Below are positions 1 to 7,978 of a stretch of 32,635 nucleotides of DNA, piece by piece. The stretch is from positions 1 through 32,635 of the forward strand of contig NZ_VCKX01000130.1 of the NCBI RefSeq assembly GCF_005889725.1, written 5' to 3'. A program made the translations under genes and the position numbers. Source of the stretch: Nonomuraea zeae. GTDB lineage: Bacteria; Actinomycetota; Actinomycetes; Streptosporangiales; Streptosporangiaceae. Position 1 is the stretch's first letter. Each line of letters opens with the position of its first letter. The notes under the pieces are model-generated. The model worked only from the letters and a program-made list of their open reading frames with translations. It did no database searches and was not told where the DNA came from.

Positions 1-98
1 GGTTGGGGCGCGTCGGCTGCGCCATCGTCGGGCGCGCGTCCAGCAATATCAACGACATCATGACGGATCGCCACCGCTATCCGGTCGGCGGCTCGGTG
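1..98 (+). other. Foreign or chimeric coding-like fragment at the contig end
   Basis: This stretch lies beyond the adapter sequence, so it is not contiguous with murF. Read on the plus strand from base 3 it is open, with GC-rich third positions, and gives a protein-like string containing the segments GCAIVGRASSNINDIM and TDRHRYPVGG. I do not recognise the protein. It runs opposite to murF and stops at the poly-T run. The simplest reading is a fragment from another locus or another library, joined through adapter sequence. Confidence 0.6.
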
Positions 99-174
99 TT
101 TTTTTTTGCAAGGAGAAGCCGGAATACGAGTTGTCTTAGGGTCTCGTGGGCTCGGAGATGTGTATCAGAGAAAG
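99..174 (-). other. Illumina P7/Nextera adapter read-through left in the assembly
   Basis: In order: a run of nine T (99-107); a 24-base block at 109-132 matching the Illumina P7 end at about 20 of 24 positions; an 8-base index-like block (133-140); and a 34-base block at 141-174 matching the Nextera read-2 transposase adapter at about 32 of 34 positions. On the minus strand it translates to the familiar artefact peptide SDTHLRAHET, and on the plus strand to MGSEMCIRES. The poly-T is what is expected when a read runs past the end of P7. This is synthetic sequence, not genome. Confidence 0.96.
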
Positions 175-1354
175 CGATGAGCCCCGCGAGCCCCGCCCCT
201 CCGGCCAGCCGGCCGAGCTCGGCGTTGAGCGCCGGCCCGTCCTCGCCCAGCTCCCGCAGCGCCGCGATGACGGCGAAGCGCCGCCGCCCCCGCCCGAGCA
301 CCGCGAACGCGCCGAACGCCGCCCGCATCGAGTCGGGGTTGGCGTTGTAGGCGTCGTTGATGACCGTCACCCCGTCGGGCCGGTCGTTCACCTCCATCCG
401 CCACCGGCTGACCGGCGTCGCCGCCGACAGCTCCGCGGCGATGGTGGTGACCGGCAGGCCCAGCTCGTAACCGGCCGCGGCGGCGGCGAGCGCGTTCTCG
501 ACCGCGTGCTCCCCGTACAGCTTGAGCGACACGTGCGCCGTCCCCGACGGGGTGCGCAGCGTGAACGAGGCCCGCCCGCGGACGTCCACGGTGACCCCTT
601 CCGCCCGGATCGCGGCAGACTCGCCGCGCCCGAAGAACGTCACCCGGGCCTCGGTACGGGTGGCCATCCCGCGCACCAGGGGGTCGTCGGCGTTCAGGAC
701 GGCCACGCCGGTCCGCGGCAGCGCCTCGACCAGCTCGCCCTTGGCCTTGGCGATGGCCTCCTTGCCGCCGAACACGCCGAGATGCGCGGTGCCCACGTTG
801 AGCACGACGCCGATTTGCGGCGGCGCGATGCGGGTCAGGTCCTTGATGTGGCCGATGTTGCGCGCGGCCAGCTCCAGCACCATGAACCGGGTGTCGGCGC
901 CGGCCCGCAGCACGGTCAGAGGGTGGCCGAGCTCGTTGTTGAAGCTCCCGACGGGGGCGATCGTGGCCCCGATCCGGGCGGTGAGCCTGGCCAGCAGGTC
1001 CTTGGTGCTGGTCTTGCCGGCCGAGCCGGTCACGCCGATCACGGTCACCCCCGGCAGCGCGGCGGCCTGGGCGGTGGCCAGCTCGGCCAGCGCGGCCGCG
1101 GTGTCGGGCACGATCACCGAGGGCCCGTCGACCGGCCTGCTGGCCAGCACCGCGACGGCACCGGCCCGGATCGCCTGCGCGGCGTAGTCATGACCGTCGA
1201 CCCGCGCGCCCTTGATGGCGACGAACAGGGATCCCGGTTCTACGGCCCGCGAGTCGATCACAACGGGCCCGCGCACCACGGCGCGGGGATCTGCCATTCC
1301 CGACAGGGCGCCCGAGGTTATCTCGGCGATCCTGGCCAGAGGCATCGGGATCAT
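175..1354 (-). CDS. murF: UDP-N-acetylmuramoyl-tripeptide--D-Ala-D-Ala ligase, 3' end missing
   Basis: MurF adds D-Ala-D-Ala to UDP-MurNAc-tripeptide, the last cytoplasmic step of the peptidoglycan stem peptide. The ATP-binding loop GVTGSAGKTS is at residues 107-116, followed by FNNELGHPLTVL, the ligase central motif around NVGTAHLG, NADDPLV, and the C-terminal-domain motif NDAYNANPDSM. About 393 genuine residues are present and the family usually has 450-480, so the end of the C-terminal domain is lost. The open frame continues past base 175 only through adapter sequence, and those roughly 31 residues must be discarded. The ATG at 1354 shares one base with the murE stop (TAATG), so the two genes are translationally coupled. 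Function is sure; the truncation is an assembly fault, not a biological one. Confidence 0.95.
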
Positions 1355-2901
1355 TAGTGCTTCCTGCTTTCCTTGCGTGCGTCGATCGCTTCGGCGACCA
1401 CTTCGCGGTCGTCGAAGGGGATCACCTCGCCTGAAACGTACTGGCCCTGCTCGTGACCCTTGCCTGCCACGACGATCACGTCGCCGCGCCCGGCCCGGGC
1501 GATCGCCAGGCCGATGGCGGCCGCGCGGTCGGGCTCAATGATCACATGAGCGCGGTCGTGCTGCGGAACGCGGAGCGCTCCTTCCATCATCGTCGCGAGG
1601 ATGGCGAGCGGATCCTCCGAGCGCGGATTGTCGCTCGTGAAAATCGCCACATCCGCCAGCCTGGCCGCCGATTCGCCCATCATGGGGCGCTTGCCCTTGT
1701 CGCGGTCGCCGCCGCAGCCGAGCACGATCGTGAGCGTGCCCGCCGTGACGGTGCGCAGCGATTGCAGCACCGACTCCACGGCGCCGGGCTTGTGCGAGTA
1801 GTCCACGATCGCCTGGAACTCGTGGTCGGCGCCCGTGACGCGCTGCATGCGGCCGGGGACGCCGGTGAGCGTGCCCACGCCGTGCACGGCGGTCTGCAGC
1901 GGTACCCCCGCCTCGACGAGGGTGACGATGGCGCCGAGCGCGTTGGCGACGTTGAACGGGCCCGGCAGGGAGATCTGCGCGTCGGCCTCGACCCCGCCGG
2001 GGCCGACCACCCTGAACGCGCTGCCGTCCGCGCCGAGCCTGGTCTCCAGCGCCCGCCACTCGGCCTCCGGGTCGCCCAGCGCCGAGAACGTGGTCATCGG
2101 CACCTTGGCCAGGCCGAGCAGCTCGCGACCGTAGCGGTCGTCGATGTTCGTCACGCCGGTCCTGCTCAGCTCCGGCTGGAACAGCCTGGCCTTGGTCTCG
2201 AAGTACTCCTCGAAGTCCTTGTGGAAGTCGAGGTGGTCCTGGGAGAGGTTCGTGAACAGGGCGACGTCGTAGAAGATCCCGTCGATCCTGCCGAGCGCCA
2301 GCGCGTGGCTGGAGACCTCCATGGCGGCCGCGCTGACGCCCTCCTCCCGCATCACGGCGAACAGCCCGTGCAGCACCGACGCCTCCGGCGTGGTGTGGGT
2401 CGGCTGGAAGCACAGCTCGCCCGCGTGGATCTCCACGCCGCCGACCAGGCCCACCGTGTGCCCGGCCGCCCGCAGGCCGGCTTCGAGCATGAACGAGGTG
2501 GTCGACTTGCCGCTGGTGCCGGTCACGCCGAGGACCTGGATGTCGTGGGCCGGCTGGCCGTACACCCAGGAGGAGATCTGCCCGAGCAGGGCGCGCGGGT
2601 CGGGCACGATCAGCACCGGCAGCCCGGTCGCGACGGCCGCGTCGCGGCCGGCCCGGTCGGTGAGCACGGCCACGGCGCCGCTCGCCATCGCCTCGGCGGC
2701 GAAGGCGGCGCCGTGAACCTGGCTGCCGGGCAGCGCGACGTAGAGATCCCCGCGTCTGACATTGCGGGAATCGATCGTCACGCCGGTCAAAGCGGCATGA
2801 GGCGACCTCGACGTGCCGGAATCGGCGTCGAGCATGGTCGCGAGCCCGGTCAGCGGGCGGGGCGGGCTGGTCGTGGGACGCATAGACGACGGGGGACGCA
2901 C
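1354..2901 (-). CDS. murE: UDP-MurNAc-tripeptide synthetase (meso-diaminopimelate-adding)
   Basis: MurE joins the third stem amino acid to UDP-MurNAc-L-Ala-D-Glu in the cytoplasm. The product is 515 residues. The P-loop GVTGTSGKSTT lies at about 126-135, followed by TTPEAS, MEVSSHALALGR, NLSQDHLDFH, the FETKARLF segment with the lysine usually carbamylated, and VDYSHKPGAVE. The specificity motif DNPRSEDP is at 424-431; the Arg in DNPR is the hallmark of enzymes that select meso-diaminopimelate rather than lysine, so the wall should be of the DAP type. I chose the GTG at 2901 because a GGGAAGG purine block lies upstream (spacing about 12, long); an ATG at 2883 is possible but has no ribosome site. 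It follows ftsI by 22 bases and overlaps murF by one. Confidence 0.96.
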   Translation of the reverse strand: MRPPSSMRPTTSPPRPLTGLATMLDADSGTSRSPHAALTGVTIDSRNVRRGDLYVALPGSQVHGAAFAAEAMASGAVAVLTDRAGRDAAVATGLPVLIVPDPRALLGQISSWVYGQPAHDIQVLGVTGTSGKSTTSFMLEAGLRAAGHTVGLVGGVEIHAGELCFQPTHTTPEASVLHGLFAVMREEGVSAAAMEVSSHALALGRIDGIFYDVALFTNLSQDHLDFHKDFEEYFETKARLFQPELSRTGVTNIDDRYGRELLGLAKVPMTTFSALGDPEAEWRALETRLGADGSAFRVVGPGGVEADAQISLPGPFNVANALGAIVTLVEAGVPLQTAVHGVGTLTGVPGRMQRVTGADHEFQAIVDYSHKPGAVESVLQSLRTVTAGTLTIVLGCGGDRDKGKRPMMGESAARLADVAIFTSDNPRSEDPLAILATMMEGALRVPQHDRAHVIIEPDRAAAIGLAIARAGRGDVIVVAGKGHEQGQYVSGEVIPFDDREVVAEAIDARKESRKH

Positions 2902-2923
2902 GGCGAGAGCGTACCTTCCCTGC

Positions 2924-5608
2924 TCACTGTCCCGCGCGCATCCGCACCGGCGGCGCGGCGGAGCCTGTGGGAGGAATCTTCTTGCTCTTGATGGCGAACG
3001 TCATCACATCCTTGAAGACGGGGGCCGCCAGCTGCCCGCCGAAGTGGCCGTTCTTCGGGTTCTGCAGCACCGACAGCACCACGATGCGGGGCTGGTCGGC
3101 GGGCGCGAACCCGGCGAAGGAGGCAGTGTAGCCCTCATAGCGGCCGAGCTCGGAGTCGTAACGGTTGGCCGTGCCCGTCTTGCCCGCCACCCGGTAGCCG
3201 GGAATGGCGGCGAGCTCGCCGGTGCCGTCGGCGCTGACCGCGCTCTCCAGCATCGTCGTGATCTCCTTGGCAGTCGTCGTGCTCACCACCTTGGTCTGCT
3301 TACCCGGAGCAGCCGGAACGAACTTGCCCGAGGTGTCCGTTATGCCGGCGACGATCTGCGGCTCGACCTTGACGCCGCCGTTGGCGATGGTCTGGTAGAC
3401 GCTGGCCATCTGCAGCGCGGTCACCGACACGCCCTGGCCGTAGGCGACCGTGCAGGCCTGGCTGCCCGACCAGCTCTTGTAGTCGGGCAGCAGGCCCGCC
3501 TCCGCGCTCGGCACCCCGCCGCCGGGCGTCGTGCCGAAGCCGAACGCCTTGAGCATCCCGTAGAGGCGCTCGCTGCCGACCTTGCGCGCGGCCATGATCG
3601 TGGCCACGTTGCTGGACTGGGCGACCGCCTGGCGGAACGTCATGCTCTCGGGCTTGTGGGCGTGCGCGTCACGCAGGACGCGGTCCGCGCAGCGGATGTT
3701 GTCGGGCACCTGGAACACCGTGTCGGGGTTGACCGCGCCCGCCTCCATCGCGGCGGCGGCCGTGATGACCTTGTTCGTGCTGCCCGGCTCGAAGACGTCG
3801 GAGGCCGCCTTGTTGACGTAGTGGGACTCGGGGGCCTTGCGCCAGTTGTTCAGATCGAGCTCGGGGCCGTTGGCCATGGCGATGATCTGGGCCGTCTGCA
3901 CGTCCATGACGATCACGGTGCCGCTGTCGGCGCCGGACTCGCGCACCTGCTCGGTGATGGACTTCTGGGCCGCCCACTGGATGTCGCGGTCGATGGTCAG
4001 CCGCACGTCCTGGCCGTTGACGGGGGCCGTGCGCTGGCTGCTCGTCATCGGGATCCGCTGGCCGTCACGCCCGGTCTCCACGCGCTGCTTGCCGTCGCGG
4101 CCGGCCAGGAGCGAGTTTCTGGCCTGCTCCATGCCGCCCAGCCCGTCACCCTCGTCGCCCACGAACCCGATCAGGCTGCCCGCCAGGTCGCCCGCCGGGT
4201 AGAGCCTGCGGTAGGTCTTCTTCGTGGACAGCGCGGGCACGCCGGCCTGCAGCAGCCTCGTGGCCACGACCGGGTCGACGTCCCTGGCGAGGAGCTGGTA
4301 GCGGCTGCTCGTCCTGGCCAGCTTGGCGGCGATCTCCTGCTCGGGCTTGCCGAGCTGCCTGGCCAGGATGGTGGCCATCTTCGCGCGTACGGCGGGCACG
4401 ACCTTGCTGGGGTCGATCGCCACCTCGCGCGCCTCGACGGTCAGGGCCAGCTCGTTGCCGTTGACGTCGGTGATCGAGCCCCGCTTGGCGGGGATGTCCT
4501 CGGTGTGCTGGCGCTGGTCGACAGCGGCGGCAGCGTAGACCTTGGAGTCGAGCCCCTGCATCTGGATCAGCCGTCCCGCGAAGATCGACAGCACGAACGT
4601 CATGCCGATCAGCCCGATGTTGACCCGCCTGCGCGGGCTGCCCAGCCGCAGCACCAGCGGCGGCTTGGGCGGGCGCGGCGGCGGTGGCGGCCGGCGCGGC
4701 CCCCTGGGCGGCGGCACGTCCGCGCCGCGTTCGGAATGCGGGCGCGACGTCACCCGGTCGCGGCCGCGCGCCGTCTCCTGCCTGGACGCCCCGGCCGGCG
4801 GCCTGGACGCGCCCGCCTGGGTACGGCGGGCCGGCCCGTCCTCCTGGCCGCCCCTGCGCCGCGCGTCACCGGCGTCCGGCCGCGCGCCCGCGCGACCCCG
4901 CTCGCCGGCTCGCTCCCCGGGCCGTCCTGTGGCCCGCTCCCCCGGCCGCCCCGTGGCTCGCTCTCCGGCCCGTTCGCGGCGCGGCTCCCTGGCCGGCTCA
5001 CGACCGGGCTCACGACCGGGCTCACGGCCTGATTCACGGCCTGGTTCACGACTGGGCTCGCGCCGTTGCCGTCCGCTCCGCGTCCGGTCGTCGCGCTCCT
5101 GCGGACCGCGCCCCCTGGAACGCTCAGGACGCTCGCTCTCGTCCCTGCCCTGAGCGGCCCGCTCCTGCGCGGACCGTCCTCTGGAGCGATCCGAGTCGTC
5201 CCGCCCCTGGGCGCCGCGGCCGCGGGAGCGGTCGCCGTCGTCGCGCGGGCGCCGGCGACCGGTGCCCTCGCTGCCGCGGGACCGGTCCGCCTCACCTGGG
5301 CGCGACCGGCCGCGCGGCGGGTCCTCCGGGTCCTGCGGCGGACGGCCGCGGTCGGCGTCGTCGCGCCCGAACGGCAGGTCGAAGGGATCGGGCCGCTTGC
5401 CGGACTGGCCCGGCGGGTTGTCGGGCGACTTGTCCGGCGACGGAGGGCGGCCCGCCCCATCGGAACGTCCGGAGCCCCCTTGGCGCCCTGTCCGTCCCGG
5501 GCCGCCCGAGCCCGACGGCGTACGACGAGCGGCGCCTGGCCCTCCCTGAGAGCCGGCGCCGCCAGCACCGCGGCCGGGGCCCTGCCCCCTGCCGCCTGAG
5601 TCCCTCAC
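2924..5608 (-). CDS. ftsI: Septal peptidoglycan transpeptidase FtsI (PBP3) with very long charged N-terminal extension
   Basis: A class B penicillin-binding protein that cross-links septal peptidoglycan with the FtsW/FtsL/FtsQ machinery. The 894 residues compare with roughly 600-680 in most actinobacterial relatives. Residues 1 to about 327 are low-complexity, rich in Arg, Gly, Asp, Glu and Pro, and end in a polyproline run (306-317). One membrane helix follows at about 330-347, then the PBP dimer domain, then the transpeptidase with STNK (610-613, catalytic Ser610), SSN (665-667) and KTG (810-812). No PASTA repeats are present. The GTG at 5608 overlaps the ftsL stop (GTGA) and has a purine-rich AGGGAAC site just upstream, so the extension is most likely translated. 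Function is secure; the role of the extension is unknown. Confidence 0.95.
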   Translation of the reverse strand: MRDSGGRGQGPGRGAGGAGSQGGPGAARRTPSGSGGPGRTGRQGGSGRSDGAGRPPSPDKSPDNPPGQSGKRPDPFDLPFGRDDADRGRPPQDPEDPPRGRSRPGEADRSRGSEGTGRRRPRDDGDRSRGRGAQGRDDSDRSRGRSAQERAAQGRDESERPERSRGRGPQERDDRTRSGRQRREPSREPGRESGREPGREPGREPAREPRRERAGERATGRPGERATGRPGERAGERGRAGARPDAGDARRRGGQEDGPARRTQAGASRPPAGASRQETARGRDRVTSRPHSERGADVPPPRGPRRPPPPPRPPKPPLVLRLGSPRRRVNIGLIGMTFVLSIFAGRLIQMQGLDSKVYAAAAVDQRQHTEDIPAKRGSITDVNGNELALTVEAREVAIDPSKVVPAVRAKMATILARQLGKPEQEIAAKLARTSSRYQLLARDVDPVVATRLLQAGVPALSTKKTYRRLYPAGDLAGSLIGFVGDEGDGLGGMEQARNSLLAGRDGKQRVETGRDGQRIPMTSSQRTAPVNGQDVRLTIDRDIQWAAQKSITEQVRESGADSGTVIVMDVQTAQIIAMANGPELDLNNWRKAPESHYVNKAASDVFEPGSTNKVITAAAAMEAGAVNPDTVFQVPDNIRCADRVLRDAHAHKPESMTFRQAVAQSSNVATIMAARKVGSERLYGMLKAFGFGTTPGGGVPSAEAGLLPDYKSWSGSQACTVAYGQGVSVTALQMASVYQTIANGGVKVEPQIVAGITDTSGKFVPAAPGKQTKVVSTTTAKEITTMLESAVSADGTGELAAIPGYRVAGKTGTANRYDSELGRYEGYTASFAGFAPADQPRIVVLSVLQNPKNGHFGGQLAAPVFKDVMTFAIKSKKIPPTGSAAPPVRMRAGQ
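4912..5062 (-). repeat. Degenerate tandem repeats inside ftsI (Arg-Glu-Pro units)
   Basis: Two adjacent repeat tracts encode residues about 183-233 of FtsI. The first gives four-residue units of the type REPG/RESG/REPA, visible in the DNA as repeated 12-base blocks around 4990-5060. The second gives longer units of the type RPGERATG, repeated around 4912-4975. The units are imperfect and stay in frame, so the repeats are coding and prone to length change by slippage. Confidence 0.8.
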
Positions 5609-6123
5609 CGTTCCCTGTCCACCTGGCTCGCCTGGTCGTTGGCGCTGCTCCAGCTGTTGACGTCATCCCAGTCGGTGTGCTGGCCCTGGTTCTCGGCCAT
5701 GGTGGCGATGGCGTCGGGCTGCGTGATGCGCTGGTATTCCTGGTTGATCTTCTCGTTCTCCTGGCGCGCGACCGCGATCTCCTCGCGCAGCTTGCCGTCG
5801 GTGATGGTGTCCTGGGCGAGCATGGTGTTGAGCAGCAGCAGGCTCACCAGGCCGCCGGACATCAACCCGACGACGAGCAGCACGAACGGCGCGCGCTGGC
5901 GGCGCGCGGGCCGGCGCCGCGGAGCGGGGCGACTCGGGCGCGCGGAGCGCTCGGCCGATCCGCCGGGCGCCGCGGGAGGCCGCTTGGCGTCGGCCTCGGG
6001 GCGTGCGTCGGGACGAGGCCGCGGCTTGGTCTGGTGCGGCGCCACGGACCTGCGCGTGCCCGGCTTGGGCACGGCGCGGCGGACGGGCGCACCCCGGCCT
6101 GTCTCCTGCTCAGTCGTCAACAC
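5605..6123 (-). CDS. ftsL: FtsL-like septum protein (single membrane helix plus coiled coil)
   Basis: 172 residues. The first ~77 are basic and Pro/Arg-rich, then a membrane helix (about residues 80-101, starting APFVLLVVGLM), then an extracytoplasmic heptad-like helix with DGKLREEIAVARQENEKINQ and a short acidic tail. This is the architecture of FtsL, which links FtsI and FtsW to the FtsQ/DivIC complex. Sequence conservation in the family is low, so the assignment rests on topology and on its place between rsmH and ftsI. The GTG at 6123 overlaps the end of rsmH by 14 bases and has GAGAGG upstream. Its stop overlaps the ftsI start by four bases. Confidence 0.8.
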   Translation of the reverse strand: MLTTEQETGRGAPVRRAVPKPGTRRSVAPHQTKPRPRPDARPEADAKRPPAAPGGSAERSARPSRPAPRRRPARRQRAPFVLLVVGLMSGGLVSLLLLNTMLAQDTITDGKLREEIAVARQENEKINQEYQRITQPDAIATMAENQGQHTDWDDVNSWSSANDQASQVDRER

Positions 6124-7075
6124 GGATCCTCTCTGCCGCCCGTAGCCGGGCCGAGGCCGCCCGCGGGTTGCGGGCGAGCTCTTCGTCGCTTGGGAGCTCA
6201 GCTCCCCTCGTCAGCAGGCGGAACCTCGGCTGGTGAGCCGGCAGTGGGACGGGCAGCCCGGGGGGGCTGGTGTCCCTGGTTCGCGCCGTGAGGGCCTGCT
6301 TGGTGAGCCGGTCCTCGAGTGAGTGGTAGGAGAGCACGACGACTCGCCCACCCAGCGCCAGCGCGTCGAGTGCCGCGGGAAGCGCCGCCTCCAGGGCGGT
6401 CAGCTCCGCGTTCACCTCGATACGCAGCGCCTGGAAAGTCCTCTTCGCGGGGTTGCCCCCAGTACGTCGCGTGGCGGCGGGAATCGCGTCGCGCACGATG
6501 TCCGCAAGCCGCTTAGTCGAGGTTATTGCCTCTTTGGCCCGTTCTTTGATGATCAGGCTTGCGACACGCGGGGCGAATCGTTCCTCCCCGTAGTTGCGCA
6601 GAATGCGGGTCAGCTCCGCCGCGGAATAGGTATTGATCACCTGTTCCGCGGTCAGCTCCTGCTGCGTGTCCATCCGCATGTCGAGCGGCGCGTCATAGGA
6701 ATAGGCGAAACCCCGCTCGGCCTCGTCGAGCTGCGGCGAGGAGACGCCGAGGTCGAACAGGGCCGCGTCGATCACGGGGTGCCCCGCCTCGGCGAGGACC
6801 TCCTCCAGGTCACCGGAGGAGGCGTGGACCAGGGTGATCCGGTCCGCGTAAGGGCTCAGCCTGCGGGTCGAGAAGTCGATCGCGAAAGGGTCGCGGTCGA
6901 TCCCGATCAGGTGCAGCGCCGGATGGGAGGCGAGCAGGGCCTCCGAGTGGCCGCCAAGGCCGAGGTTGGCATCGACGACGACGGGCCGCGGCCCGGACAG
7001 TGCGGGACCGAGCAGCTCCAGAACGCGCTCGAGCATCACCGGAACGTGACCGCCCGTGCCAGCGTTGTCTTCCAT
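6110..7075 (-). CDS. rsmH: 16S rRNA (cytosine-1402 N4) methyltransferase
   Basis: RsmH (MraW) methylates C1402 in the ribosomal P site using SAM. From the ATG at 7075 it has 321 residues, the normal size. Visible motifs are GHVPVMLERVLELL at the start, the SAM-binding region VVDANLGLGGHSEALL, IGIDRDPFA, DLGVSSPQLDEAERGFAYSYDAPLDMRMD and FQALRIEVNAEL. A purine block AGAGGGGGG six bases before this ATG supports it. The frame is also open for 73 more codons up to a GTG at 7294 that overlaps the mraZ stop (TAGTG) and has AGGG eight bases ahead. That longer form would carry a Gly/Arg/Pro-rich extension unlike the family, so I prefer 7075. If so, 218 bases (7076-7293) between mraZ and rsmH hold no recognisable gene. 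Confidence 0.93.
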   Translation of the reverse strand: MEDNAGTGGHVPVMLERVLELLGPALSGPRPVVVDANLGLGGHSEALLASHPALHLIGIDRDPFAIDFSTRRLSPYADRITLVHASSGDLEEVLAEAGHPVIDAALFDLGVSSPQLDEAERGFAYSYDAPLDMRMDTQQELTAEQVINTYSAAELTRILRNYGEERFAPRVASLIIKERAKEAITSTKRLADIVRDAIPAATRRTGGNPAKRTFQALRIEVNAELTALEAALPAALDALALGGRVVVLSYHSLEDRLTKQALTARTRDTSPPGLPVPLPAHQPRFRLLTRGAELPSDEELARNPRAASARLRAAERIRVDD

Positions 7076-7293
7076 CTCCAACCCCCCTCTCGCGTCCTGC
7101 TCGCGGATGACGCGTATCAGCCGATCGCCGGTCCTACTGGGTCCCCACCCCGGCGCCGCCCGGCCAGGTCCCCATCCGCACCCTCTTCGTGGACGCCCGC
7201 CATCTGACACCGGGGAAGGTGCATCAGCTGGCCGGCAGTGGTTGCGGGTGGAGACCTCGCCGAACGACATCACCGACGGATCGACCGTGGTCA

Positions 7294-7725
7294 CTACAAG
7301 ATCCCTGGCAGCACCTCCTCCGACAGATCGGCGAACGCCTGCTCCTGTGCGCTGAGATAGGTGTCCCAGGCCTGTGCGTCCCAGATCTCCAGCCGGGTGT
7401 TGGCCCCGATGACGACGCAGTCACGCTCCAGCCCGGCGTATTGGCGCAGGGTCTGCGGGATTGTGATGCGTCCTTGTTTGTCTGGTTTCTCGTCGGACGC
7501 GCTGGCGAAGAAGACGCGGCTGTAGTCACGCACCGCCTTGGCGGTGACCGGGGCGGTGCTGAGAGCCTCGGTTATGCGCTGGAACTCCTCCACGGGAAAC
7601 ACGTAGAGGCATCGCTCCTGGCCTTTGGTGATCACAAGACCCTCCGCCAGCTCCTCACGGTACTTAGCCGGCAGGAACAGCCGTCCCTTGTCGTCCAGAC
7701 GCGGTTGATGGGTGCCGAGGAACAT
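7294..7725 (-). CDS. mraZ: Transcriptional regulator MraZ
   Basis: MraZ is a DNA-binding protein of the SpoVT/AbrB fold and the first gene and repressor of division/wall clusters. The 143 residues contain two copies of the family fold, with motifs DDKGRLFLPAKYRE near the N-terminus and DKQGRITIPQTLRQYAGL about 70 residues later. The ATG at 7725 is chosen over a GTG three codons upstream because GGGAGG lies eight bases before it, whereas the GTG overlaps that site. The promoter and four decamer-phased boxes lie directly upstream, indicating autoregulation. It heads the minus-strand cluster ending in murF. Confidence 0.96.
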   Translation of the reverse strand: MFLGTHQPRLDDKGRLFLPAKYREELAEGLVITKGQERCLYVFPVEEFQRITEALSTAPVTAKAVRDYSRVFFASASDEKPDKQGRITIPQTLRQYAGLERDCVVIGANTRLEIWDAQAWDTYLSAQEQAFADLSEEVLPGIL

Positions 7726-7778
7726 CGGCCCCACCTCCCGTGCCTCGTGAAGCGCTCAGCGCTGGTGCACCGGGCTCT

Positions 7779-7812
7779 CCACTGCGCACCACCATACTCC
7801 ACTTCTCCCCAC
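7779..7812 (-). promoter_or_regulatory. MraZ operator: four GTGG boxes at exact 10-base spacing
   Basis: GTGG occurs on the minus strand at 7812-7809, 7802-7799, 7792-7789 and 7782-7779, each exactly ten bases from the next. Known MraZ operators are direct repeats with a 10-base period and a TGG/GTGG core, matching the ring-shaped oligomer binding one face of DNA. The array overlaps the promoter, which fits repression. Confidence 0.75.
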
Positions 7813-7818
7813 CGTCAA
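7791..7818 (-). promoter_or_regulatory. Sigma-70-type promoter of the mraZ cluster
   Basis: On the minus strand TTGACG (bases 7818-7813) is followed after 16 bases by TATGGT (7796-7791). That predicts a start about 7784 and a 5' leader near 60 bases before the mraZ ATG. The MraZ boxes cover the spacer and both sides of the -10. Assigned by inspection only. Confidence 0.65.
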
Positions 7819-7874
7819 CTGATTCGAACCGTCTTCATCATCAGTTTCCGTTGCGTTACCGCAGGTCAGAGCGA

Positions 7875-7908
7875 TGGAGCGGGGTGGAGCGGGGTGACCG
7901 GCCGGTCA
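7875..7908 (+). promoter_or_regulatory. Tandem decamer and 14-base perfect palindrome in the mraZ/moxR intergenic region
   Basis: The decamer TGGAGCGGGG occurs twice in tandem (7875-7884 and 7885-7894) on the plus strand, running straight into the perfect palindrome TGACCGGCCGGTCA (7895-7908). The decamer keeps the 10-base TGG spacing of the mraZ operator but in the opposite orientation, pointing toward moxR. The palindrome resembles operators of dimeric TetR-like repressors. No promoter could be placed with confidence. Confidence 0.5.
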
Positions 7909-7978
7909 ACCCTCATGGGCGTGTCGAGGGTTCAAAAGGCCGCGGAAATAGGGGCTCGGACGCTACGCGAAGGTCCCC

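Noticed and set aside
77..174. Apparent C-terminal end of MurF
   Set aside because: The last ~31 codons read through adapter sequence and poly-A, so they are not protein sequence.
146..1357. Long open frames opposite murF, and similar long antisense frames throughout
   Set aside because: They are mirror frames produced by high GC at third positions. They lack domain motifs, and several begin in adapter sequence.
4912..5062. Possible CRISPR-like repeats
   Set aside because: Units are short, imperfect, contiguous without spacers and in frame within ftsI.
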